This document shows positions 44,479 through 51,748 of a stretch of 64,000 nucleotides of DNA, in pieces. Each line of letters opens with the position of its first letter. The stretch's first letter is position 1. Origin of the DNA: Paenibacillus sp. MBLB1832 (GTDB taxonomy: Bacteria > Bacillota > Bacilli > Paenibacillales > NBRC-103111); assembly GCF_032271945.1 (NCBI RefSeq), contig NZ_CP130319.1:1879001-1943000 (forward strand). Direction: 5' to 3'. The translations under genes and the position numbers were made by a program. The notes below the pieces were generated by a model, which did no database searches, had not been told where the DNA came from, and was given only the letters and a program-made list of their open reading frames with translations.

Positions 44479-45375
44479 CTAGATATGATGTTTGCGAAAA
44501 TATCCTGGCGTTAGATGCGTGAACTTCTTAAAGGTTCTATTGAAATGACTGATGTGATTATAGCCAACTTGCAGCGCGATCTCCGTCACGGTGAGGTCGC
44601 TATTGCGCAAGAGCTCGATCGCTTTTTGAACACGAAGTTCCGTTAGTAGTTCAATATACGTTTTACCTTTCATAAGCTTCAGCATATAGCTGAAGTACGA
44701 TGGTGACATCAATGCGATTGAGGCAATGTCCTCAAGTCGTAGATCTTCGCTGAAGTTCTTTTCCATATAAGAGATGGCCTGAAATAAAGCTTTGCGATGC
44801 AGCAAGACCTGATGCTGTTCATGTTGATCCTGCAATAGGGCAAATCTTGTAAACTGTCTGCCAATAATTACTAGAAGTTTTAGCAGCTCAGCTTTGATGG
44901 CCAGTCGAAATCCTTCCTCTTGCTCTTCCCATTCAGCTAGAATTGTGTTCAACACAGCTTCAACCGAGGATTGAGCCGGGGGGTTAAGGGACATTTTCGG
45001 AATCAGATTATCTTTGGCAATTAAAGGTCTAATATAGGCAAAATCGAGAAAAGTCTGCATTTGTGAAAGATCTCGTAAGCTTTCATTAATCGCATGGGGC
45101 ATGAAATCCACCTGAATCATGACATAATCCATGGAGTCACGTACTTCGAGGCGATGCTCCTGACAGGGAGGTATGGAGATCAAGTCTCCCTTCATTAGAA
45201 TATAGGACTGCTCTCCCACCCAATGCAGACAGCTCCCTGACAACATATAACAAAGTTGAAGATGCTCGTGCGCATGTAGGGCATGATTCATATAGGCTGG
45301 CGAGCGCACTTCAATTTTAAAGGGAAAATCTTCGTCTAGCATGTCCTTATACGGATAGATTGGAAAGCTCTGCAT
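44479..45375 (-). CDS. AraC-family transcriptional regulator with N-terminal cupin domain
   Basis: About 298 residues. The cupin sensor (HALHAHEHLQLCYMLSGSCL, LISIPPCQEHRLEV) is followed by an AraC domain from about 200 (LEDIASIALMSPSYFSYMLK; ALQVGYNHISHFNRTFKKFTHLTPGYFR). The frame extends to GTG 45387, but ATG 45375 is better spaced from GGTGGTG. It is divergent from the fusion gene at 45539 with about 163 bp between them, so it probably controls the fusion/CE7 operon in response to a sugar or sugar acid. Confidence 0.87.
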   Translation of the reverse strand: MQSFPIYPYKDMLDEDFPFKIEVRSPAYMNHALHAHEHLQLCYMLSGSCLHWVGEQSYILMKGDLISIPPCQEHRLEVRDSMDYVMIQVDFMPHAINESLRDLSQMQTFLDFAYIRPLIAKDNLIPKMSLNPPAQSSVEAVLNTILAEWEEQEEGFRLAIKAELLKLLVIIGRQFTRFALLQDQHEQHQVLLHRKALFQAISYMEKNFSEDLRLEDIASIALMSPSYFSYMLKLMKGKTYIELLTELRVQKAIELLRNSDLTVTEIALQVGYNHISHFNRTFKKFTHLTPGYFRKHHI

Positions 45376-45538
45376 GATATTCACCACCGCTAGAAATTGA
45401 TGTGCTTCTCTTCTATGCTACACGTAATCGTTGAAATGTGCAAAAAGTTCGTGGAAAACGAAAGGCGTTTGAAAAGAGTGCATGCCATAATTGATGAGAG
45501 ATAAGAGGGAGCTAATGAAAGCAAAGGAGGAAATCGGC

Positions 45539-47395
45539 ATGAGGCGTCTGGCATTTAGCACGTTACCCTGTGAGGGTTGGTCTATTGAAGAAATGATTGC
45601 GCTCGCAAAGTCGTTAGGCTTTAACGGAATAGAGCTCAGGGAGGGGGCAGGCTGGGGCATTTCCAGTGAAATGACTGAACATCAGCGGAGAGAGGTGCTC
45701 CGACAGTTTAAGGAAGCAGGTCTTGAGATCACGAATATTGGCTCGGCTGTCTGTTTTACTGGAAGTTCAGGAGATGAGGAGCAGTTTGCAAATTTCCAGG
45801 AGGTTGTTTCGCTCGCATATGACTTGCAGGCAAGAGGGGTACGGATATTTCTAGGTTACTTTAATAAACGCAAGGATAATCGCATGATTCCAATTCCGTA
45901 TGATACAATCGTAACCCGAATCAAGCAAGCTTGTGCTTGGGCAGCATCCTTCGGTATTCAGGTGTGGATTGAAACGCATAATGAATTTGCAACAGGTAGA
46001 GAGCTTCGAAAACTTCTAGATGATGTGGATATGCCGAATTGTGCTGTCATTTACGATATTATTCATCCCCTGGAAGCTGGAGAGTCACCGCTGGAAACAA
46101 TTACTTTATTAGGGGCGCAATGCGTCCATGTGCATATTAAAGATGGTGCACCGAGTGCAGATCCAATGGACCTTGAATGGATATATACGAAACTAGGCGA
46201 AGGCCAGATTCCCATTACAACCATTGTCAATCAATTGGAGGAAGCGGGTTACAGCGGCTGCTATTCCCTTGAGTGGGAACGAAAGTGGAGGAAAGAACTG
46301 CAAGTGCCAGGCATGGAACCAGCAGTCATTTTTCCTGCCTATTTGGAGCTCATGAGAAGTATTTTTAATTCTGAGATGAATGAGGAATATACGATGAAAA
46401 CACTTATAACCATTGCAAACGAAGGTCTACGAGACCTGTTTTGGCAGGAAGCTGCTATGAAAAAGCTTGAGAATTTCTCACAGGTGGACATCATTCCACT
46501 CCATGAAAGATTTACAAGCGAAGACCTTGCTGAAATCATTGGCGAATATGATGCTTGTATCACTTCCTGGGGCTCCCCTTCTTTCACGCCCAATGTTCTT
46601 GCTCGTGCCGAGAAATTGCGGTTTATTGGACATGGCGCAGGAAGTGTGGCTGCCATCGTCAATGAAGATGTGTTTCATACACCGATCGCCGTGACTTCAG
46701 CTAACAAAGTTCTTGCGCTCTCGACCGCAGAGTGTGCGGTCTCGTTATTTTTTGCAGGAGCATGGGATCATGCCGGATACAGTGCAAGACTTAAAGGAGG
46801 GCAGTGGAGCAATAATACACGTGAAACGGTTCTTGGCGTAACGCGAAGAGTGGTTGGTTTAATCGGTTACGGTGAAATCTCCAAACAAGTGATTCGGATG
46901 CTTCAACCTTTTAATGTTACAATTCTGCTCCACTCTAGTTACTGCAGCAGGGAAGAAGCAATTGCGAGAGGTGTTGAGCTTGTTGGTCTGAATGAGTTGT
47001 TTGAGCGCAGTGATATTATTTCGTTACACAATACGTGGACTTCACAATCCGAAGGTATGATCGGAAGGGATCAACTGAAACTGATGCGGGATGGCACTCT
47101 CTTCGTCAATACAGCACGCGGGCCAATTGTACAGGAGCGAGCACTTGTGGAGGAGCTTCGGAAAGGGAGAATTTTTGCAGCACTTGATGTCTATGAGCAT
47201 GAGCCACTTCCTAAGAATCATGAACTGTTGACCTTGCCAAATGTTCTTTGTTTGCCTCACATCGGCGGTTATCATGGACTTCTAAAGCGAGAACTGTGTG
47301 ATTTTATTGTGGATGAGCTTCACCGCTTTGTGAAAGGCGAGGCATTGCTCGGTCAAGTGTCTCTTGAACACTATAGAAGGTTAACACCTAGGTAA
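45539..47395 (+). CDS. Fusion: sugar phosphate isomerase/epimerase (TIM barrel) plus D-isomer 2-hydroxyacid dehydrogenase
   Basis: About 618 residues. Residues 1-270 are a xylose-isomerase-like TIM barrel with metal-site candidates (VWIETHNEFATG, IYDIIHPLEAGE, CVHVHIKDGAP, YSLEWERKW). Residues from about 286 are a complete NAD-dependent 2-hydroxyacid dehydrogenase: Rossmann motif VGLIGYGEISKQ, catalytic Arg in NTARGPIV, Glu in DVYEHEPLP and His in LPHIGGYHG. AAAGGAGG fits ATG 45539; ATG 45515 is possible. An in-frame ATG at 46394 with a GAGG-like sequence before it could also yield the dehydrogenase alone. It probably handles a sugar or sugar acid from the glycan pathway. Confidence 0.82.
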   Translation: MRRLAFSTLPCEGWSIEEMIALAKSLGFNGIELREGAGWGISSEMTEHQRREVLRQFKEAGLEITNIGSAVCFTGSSGDEEQFANFQEVVSLAYDLQARGVRIFLGYFNKRKDNRMIPIPYDTIVTRIKQACAWAASFGIQVWIETHNEFATGRELRKLLDDVDMPNCAVIYDIIHPLEAGESPLETITLLGAQCVHVHIKDGAPSADPMDLEWIYTKLGEGQIPITTIVNQLEEAGYSGCYSLEWERKWRKELQVPGMEPAVIFPAYLELMRSIFNSEMNEEYTMKTLITIANEGLRDLFWQEAAMKKLENFSQVDIIPLHERFTSEDLAEIIGEYDACITSWGSPSFTPNVLARAEKLRFIGHGAGSVAAIVNEDVFHTPIAVTSANKVLALSTAECAVSLFFAGAWDHAGYSARLKGGQWSNNTRETVLGVTRRVVGLIGYGEISKQVIRMLQPFNVTILLHSSYCSREEAIARGVELVGLNELFERSDIISLHNTWTSQSEGMIGRDQLKLMRDGTLFVNTARGPIVQERALVEELRKGRIFAALDVYEHEPLPKNHELLTLPNVLCLPHIGGYHGLLKRELCDFIVDELHRFVKGEALLGQVSLEHYRRLTPR

Positions 47396-47431
47396 ATCTT
47401 ATTAGCATGATTAAAGAGAAGAGGTTATCAG

Positions 47432-48391
47432 ATGCCATCATTCGATATGCCATTAGCTAAACTGCTTACCTATCAAGGGTGTAATCCACGTCCTGAAGAT
47501 TTTGATGCGTACTGGGATCGGGCGATTGCTGAGATGAAATCGATTTCACCTCAACTCGAGCTTTTTCCTAGTGAATTCCAGATTCCATATGCTGATTGCT
47601 TTGACCTTTATTTTACAGGTGTGAAGGGCGCTCGCATTTATGCCAAATATATTCGTCCCAAGCGCATAGCTGAGCCTCATCCCGCCATTGTTCAATTTCA
47701 TGGGTACTCTGCCAGTTCGGGGGAATGGATTGATAAAGTTCCCTATGCCTCTTTGGGATACTCTGTGTTCGCTATGGATTGCCGCGGTCAAGGAGGGCGA
47801 TCAGAAGATGTTGGAGGTACGAAAGGAACAACGCTCAGAGGACATATCATTCGTGGTATCGATGATCACCCTGATCAATTGTTGTTTCGAGATGTTTTTC
47901 TTGATGCCGCTCAACTAGCAGGCATTGCGATGGATATGCCGGAGGTAGATGCTAGCCGAGTAGGAGCCATCGGCGGTTCGCAAGGTGGGGCTCTATCGAT
48001 GGTTTGTGCCGCGCTGGAGCCTAGAATAAAGCGGCTTGCACCAGTATATCCGTTCCTAAGCGACTATAAACGTGTATGGGATATGGATCTGGCCAAAGAT
48101 TCCTATCAGGAGATTAAGGATTATTTCCGTCGTCATGACCCTCAACATAAGCGGGAAGAAGAGTTTTTCACAAAGTTGGGTTACATTGATATTCAGCACT
48201 TAGCTGGGCGTATTCAAGGGGAAGTTATGATGGGGATCAGTCAGTCGGATACCATCTGTCCTCCATCCACGCAATTTGCTGCATTTAATAAAATTAAATC
48301 GAAAAAAAGCTACGAATTGTACCCGGATTTTGGTCACGAAGGCCTTCCAGGTTTTTATGATAAGACCTTCACGTTTATGCTCGGTTTGTAA
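47432..48391 (+). CDS. CE7 acetyl esterase (acetyl xylan esterase / cephalosporin-C deacetylase family)
   Basis: A 319-residue alpha/beta hydrolase of exact CE7 length without a signal peptide. Marks are DCRGQGGRSED, the nucleophile Ser in GAIGGSQGGALS, Asp in QSDTICPPSTQF and His in PDFGHEGLPGF. Members deacetylate small acetylated sugars in the cytoplasm as hexamers. It lies 36 bp behind the fusion gene (RBS AAGAGG), so it probably removes O-acetyl groups from imported oligosaccharides of the same glycan. Confidence 0.92.
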   Translation: MPSFDMPLAKLLTYQGCNPRPEDFDAYWDRAIAEMKSISPQLELFPSEFQIPYADCFDLYFTGVKGARIYAKYIRPKRIAEPHPAIVQFHGYSASSGEWIDKVPYASLGYSVFAMDCRGQGGRSEDVGGTKGTTLRGHIIRGIDDHPDQLLFRDVFLDAAQLAGIAMDMPEVDASRVGAIGGSQGGALSMVCAALEPRIKRLAPVYPFLSDYKRVWDMDLAKDSYQEIKDYFRRHDPQHKREEEFFTKLGYIDIQHLAGRIQGEVMMGISQSDTICPPSTQFAAFNKIKSKKSYELYPDFGHEGLPGFYDKTFTFMLGL

Positions 48392-48450
48392 GATAGGGGT
48401 TCTTACATAGTAAAATGCTTCCCTTTTTAGATATAGTTTTCAACATGTGA

Positions 48451-48494
48451 AACACAAACAGCCTCTTTACAAAAATGTAGAGAGGCTGTTGTGT
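48451..48494. terminator. Bidirectional terminator between CE7 and cyanophycinase genes
   Basis: CACAAACAGCCTCTTTACA pairs with TGTAGAGAGGCTGTTGTG with a small mismatch around AAAA. It separates the glycan locus from the convergent sigma-54 locus. Confidence 0.85.
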
Positions 48495-48512
48495 ACGTTC
48501 TTTTTAATTAAA

Positions 48513-50048
48513 TTATTGGTAATTTGCACTTACCCATGTGTAGTCACGCACGATACCATCGGCAAATTTAATGTTTTCAATCTCACTTTTCCATGTGTAG
48601 AAATAGTCGATGATTTTCACTTTATTCGAAGGCGAAGATCCTGTACCTGAGAATGTGATGATGAGATCGTCGACTGATCTGGTAAATGTCGCTTGTGAAG
48701 AGTTTAGATCCGTGAAAATAATCGTATCCGAGTTGGACGAGTTTGTGTCATAGTCGTCGACATAATCGTAGCCGAAACTCCCTGTGAATAGATACGTATC
48801 GTTACCTGTTCCGCCATTTAAATCATCGTTTCCAGCTTTTCCATCAATTACATCATTACCGCTAGTGCCATTCAACGTATCGGCACCACTTGTTCCAACG
48901 ATGGTAGCTGTTGGTATACTGCCCCCACCTCCGCCCCCGCTTGGAGAAGTACCTCCATAAATATTCCCCGTCGATGAAGTAACCGTTCCATTATTTACAT
49001 TCAACGTGTAAGGAAGCACCGAAGTTCCTGTCCAGGTATTGAAGTTAAATGTACTGCCACTGAACAATTTGGTTATAGAAATATTGGTGAAGGTAAGCGG
49101 TGATCCGCTAACGACCGTTGTAGGTGCTGTTGTACTTTTCGCAATGTAGGCCCCTGGGCTCGGTGCGCCTGGTTGTGTGAGTAATTGAGCCGTGCCGTTT
49201 GCTTCTACCACAAGTGCGGATTGTTCATTTACTGCAATCCCTTTGGCAGTCGTTGTCCAACCATCTTTTATATTTCTAGCTAAAAAGGTAAGGAAACGCC
49301 CCATACGATCCCGTTGCTCAAAATGGGTATCCGTTTGAATACCGGCATTCACGGGTGTTGTTACTAAATCTTTTGTGAAGGACATTAGGCTGTTATAGGG
49401 ATTGCTCAACGCAGCAGTTGAATCTAAGGATGAGGAGCCCGCGGAGATGGCATCGTAGGTGAACTGACCTTGAATCATGGTTCCAGCGCTTGTGCCTCCA
49501 AAAGGAATACCTGTGGTAATTCGGTTGTTTAAAGCAACTTTGGCACTGTTTGCTCCTGTTATTTTTAAGAACTGAGCATAATCAGCTTGATTACCGCCAG
49601 CAAAGAAAATCGCTTCAGCTTTATTAATTTTGTCGACAACAGCGGAATCGGTTGCTGCAGCTTGCAGTTTGGCATTATCCCCGCCTTTGAGAAGGAGTGT
49701 GGAAACAGAGTTTAGCGGTTTGCCCTGAGCCGTAGCAAGATCGTAAACATACTGATCATAAGCGCTCGTGCCAGTTGCTCGAATGATCAGGAAATCGCCG
49801 CCGTTTGCTTTGTTAATCATCCAATTAAAGGCTGCATCAACATCGGTACCGCCACCCATGTACACTTCGCCGAATGTCGTCGTTTTGACAACATCAGATG
49901 TGTTATTGCTGTAGCGGTAATACGTGTAATTGGTTCCAGTTGTTGTCGTCTCGGATGGGGCGGCGAACACTGCCGCTGGGAATAGCGACATCATCATCCC
50001 GAAGGCTACTGCAGTTGGAGCTAAACACTTAACAAACTTCTCCTTCAT
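48513..50048 (-). CDS. Secreted cyanophycinase (S51 family) with C-terminal RTX calcium-binding repeats
   Basis: A 511-residue exported protein with a Sec signal peptide (about 1-29, ending PAAVFAA). The S51 cyanophycinase core has GGNQADYAQF, nucleophile Ser187 in GGTSAGTM and His242 in DTHFEQRDRMG. Cyanophycinases hydrolyse the Asp-Arg polymer to beta-Asp-Arg dipeptides. A Gly-rich linker (about 370-377) leads to four RTX nonapeptides at 385-421 (GTSGADTLN, GTSGNDVID, GKAGNDDLN, GGTGNDTYL) and an RTX-associated C-terminus. RBS GAGGTG; a sigma-54 promoter lies 42 bp upstream. The dipeptide product matches the importer at 54-60 kb. Activity on other beta-linked peptides is possible. Confidence 0.87.
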   Translation of the reverse strand: MKEKFVKCLAPTAVAFGMMMSLFPAAVFAAPSETTTTGTNYTYYRYSNNTSDVVKTTTFGEVYMGGGTDVDAAFNWMINKANGGDFLIIRATGTSAYDQYVYDLATAQGKPLNSVSTLLLKGGDNAKLQAAATDSAVVDKINKAEAIFFAGGNQADYAQFLKITGANSAKVALNNRITTGIPFGGTSAGTMIQGQFTYDAISAGSSSLDSTAALSNPYNSLMSFTKDLVTTPVNAGIQTDTHFEQRDRMGRFLTFLARNIKDGWTTTAKGIAVNEQSALVVEANGTAQLLTQPGAPSPGAYIAKSTTAPTTVVSGSPLTFTNISITKLFSGSTFNFNTWTGTSVLPYTLNVNNGTVTSSTGNIYGGTSPSGGGGGGSIPTATIVGTSGADTLNGTSGNDVIDGKAGNDDLNGGTGNDTYLFTGSFGYDYVDDYDTNSSNSDTIIFTDLNSSQATFTRSVDDLIITFSGTGSSPSNKVKIIDYFYTWKSEIENIKFADGIVRDYTWVSANYQ

Positions 50049-50089
50049 AAAAACACCTCTTCTCTAAGATTGGGTACATGTAAGGAAGA

Positions 50090-50106
50090 AGCAAGAAGCG
50101 TGCCAT
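50090..50106 (-). promoter_or_regulatory. Sigma-54 (-24/-12) promoter of the cyanophycinase gene
   Basis: On the minus strand: ATGGCACGCTTCTTGCT, a perfect TGGCAC-N5-TTGC match. Transcription would start near 50079, 31 bases before the ATG. Palindromic enhancer-like sites lie 95-165 bp upstream, the usual distance for an activator such as the one encoded at 51749. Confidence 0.85.
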
Positions 50107-50198
50107 TATGTCACTAAATCTAACATTAAATTTAACATATTGGTTTTAGGAAGAGGGGGGGAGTAAATGCAGGTTTTATAAGGGATTTCCAGGTCGTA

Positions 50199-50269
50199 AA
50201 CCATTCAATGGGGATATTAATGGGTTATAAAATAAGAACCAATAAGAAGTTTTAACCATTAAAATGGTT
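50199..50269. promoter_or_regulatory. Cluster of CCATT/AATGG palindromes (candidate enhancer sites)
   Basis: AACCATTAAAATGGTT (50254-50269) is a perfect 16-bp palindrome, CCATTCAATGG (50201-50211) a second, and AATGGGTT (50219-50226) a half-site. The same half-sites occur upstream of the importer promoter at 53889-53926. They lie upstream of the cyanophycinase promoter and just downstream of the aminotransferase gene. Confidence 0.6.
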
Positions 50270-50371
50270 GTATAAGCAATAAACTAGATCAAATTTTATT
50301 AGGAAAATGAGAGTATAAGTAAAACTGTGTCAACTTATATGACATGAGACTAGAGGCTTAAATTTAGCATA

Positions 50372-50424
50372 CAAAAAAATACCCACAGAACTGGACGCTT
50401 TTTAAAGTGTCCGGTCTGTGAGTA
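50372..50424 (-). terminator. Rho-independent terminator of the ornithine aminotransferase gene
   Basis: On the minus strand TACTCACAGACCGGACACTT pairs with AAGCGTCCAGTTCTGTGGGTA, with mismatches, and is followed by a run of seven T. It lies directly behind the stop at 50433, so cyanophycinase is transcribed from its own promoter. Confidence 0.88.
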
Positions 50425-50432
50425 CCAGTCTA

Positions 50433-51653
50433 CTACTTAGTCGTGGAACTTAGGGCCTCCACATTCAGCACATCATTCACATGCTGCCAAGCCCAATCCA
50501 GCTCATCCTTTGTGATCGTAAGCGGAGGCGCCAAGCGGATAATGTGCTCATGGGTTTCCTTGCACAGCAGTCCTTTTTCTTTCAACGCTTCGCAATAGGG
50601 ACGCGCTGGAACCGTCAGATCAATACCGATAAAGAGTCCGCGACCGCGAATCTCCTTGATTCGCGGCGACTCCATTTCCTGAAGCCGCTTCAGGAAATAA
50701 GCCCCAAGCTCAGCCGAACGCTCTGCGAGCTGTTCGGCTTCGAGCACCTCAAGAGCAGCAACTCCGACGGCGCAGCCGAGCGGGTTGCCTCCAAATGTCG
50801 AGCCGTGAGAGCCCGGCTCGAACACCTCCAGAACCTCGCGATCTCCGGCTACGGCCGAGATCGGGAATACACCGCCGCCAAGGGCTTTGCCCATGACATA
50901 GAGGTTCGGCGTAACGCCTTCCCAGTCGCTGGCAAAGCGGCGGCCCGTACGGCCGAATCCTGTCTGGATTTCGTCCGCCACGAACAGCACCTGATTCGCT
51001 TGGCATAGCTCATAACACGCCCGTAGGTAACCATCCGGCGGAATGACAATCCCGGCTTCGCCCTGAATGGGCTCCACGATAAACCCAGCCGTGTTCGGCC
51101 CGATGGCCTCACGAAGCGCTTCCACATCCCCGTAAGGGATGATGCGGAAGCCCGGCGTGAAGGGACCGAAGCCTCGCTTATATTCCGGCGATGAGGAGAA
51201 GGAGGTAATGGTCACCGTGCGACCATGGAAATTCCCTTCACACACAATGATTTCCGCCTGATCAGCGGGGATGCCCTTCACGTCATAACCCCAGCGTCGG
51301 ACGGCCTTCACCGCGGTTTCGACGGCTTCGGCACCTGTATTCATGGGGAGAATCATGGGTTTTCCCGTATAGTTTGCTAATTTCTCATAGAATAATCCTA
51401 GTGTTTCACTGTGAAATGCGCGTGAGGTGAGCGTGACCTTTTCAGCTTGGTCTAGTAAGGCTTTCACAATATGCGGATGCCGATGCCCCTGATTGAGCGC
51501 TGAATAAGCACTCAACATATCCATGTACCTATTTCCTTCGGGGTCCTCGACCCACACACCTTGCGCTTTCGATATGACGATGGGCAGTGGATGATAATTG
51601 TGTGCCCCGTATTTTTCGGTTTGTTCGATAATTCTGCTGCTCTTGGTTTCCAT
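50433..51653 (-). CDS. rocD: Ornithine--oxo-acid aminotransferase
   Basis: A 406-residue PLP enzyme of normal RocD length. It has the ornithine aminotransferase N-terminus [36 protein letters not shown], the PLP-contact Asp in [14 protein letters not shown] and the PLP Lys in [15 protein letters not shown]. It converts ornithine and 2-oxoglutarate to glutamate semialdehyde and glutamate, the step after arginase in arginine use. The frame extends to 51731, but AAGGAGGACATACCA fixes ATG 51653. A sigma-54 promoter lies about 75 bp upstream. Its base composition is visibly richer in G+C than both neighbours. Confidence 0.95.
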   Translation of the reverse strand: METKSSRIIEQTEKYGAHNYHPLPIVISKAQGVWVEDPEGNRYMDMLSAYSALNQGHRHPHIVKALLDQAEKVTLTSRAFHSETLGLFYEKLANYTGKPMILPMNTGAEAVETAVKAVRRWGYDVKGIPADQAEIIVCEGNFHGRTVTITSFSSSPEYKRGFGPFTPGFRIIPYGDVEALREAIGPNTAGFIVEPIQGEAGIVIPPDGYLRACYELCQANQVLFVADEIQTGFGRTGRRFASDWEGVTPNLYVMGKALGGGVFPISAVAGDREVLEVFEPGSHGSTFGGNPLGCAVGVAALEVLEAEQLAERSAELGAYFLKRLQEMESPRIKEIRGRGLFIGIDLTVPARPYCEALKEKGLLCKETHEHIIRLAPPLTITKDELDWAWQHVNDVLNVEALSSTTK

Positions 51654-51726
51654 TGGTATGTCCTCCTTCGCGTACAGCCTGGTCAAGTTTGCCTTCTTGC
51701 GCGGCTTTGGTACCCATTTGTACGTA

Positions 51727-51743
51727 AGCAAATTTCATGCCAA
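51727..51743 (-). promoter_or_regulatory. Sigma-54 (-24/-12) promoter of the ornithine aminotransferase gene
   Basis: On the minus strand: TTGGCATGAAATTTGCT, matching YTGGCACGRNNNTTGCW except for T at one -24 position. It starts just after the stop codon of the activator gene (51749). The predicted start near 51715 leaves a leader of about 60 bases. I see no CCATT palindromes upstream of it; the cluster at 50199-50269 lies downstream of the gene and could act from there. Confidence 0.8.
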
Positions 51744-51748
51744 ATGGG

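Noticed and set aside
46394..47395. Separate dehydrogenase gene starting at ATG 46394
   Set aside because: The upstream isomerase frame runs through without a stop, so one fusion protein is the simplest reading; the internal start is kept only as a possible second product.
48513..48900. RTX repeats taken as a sign of type I secretion
   Set aside because: A clear Sec signal peptide starts the protein, and no HlyB/HlyD-type genes are near it.
50433..51653. Recent horizontal transfer of the aminotransferase gene
   Set aside because: It is richer in G+C than its neighbours, but it has a fitting promoter and RBS and the same context; composition alone judged by eye is not enough.
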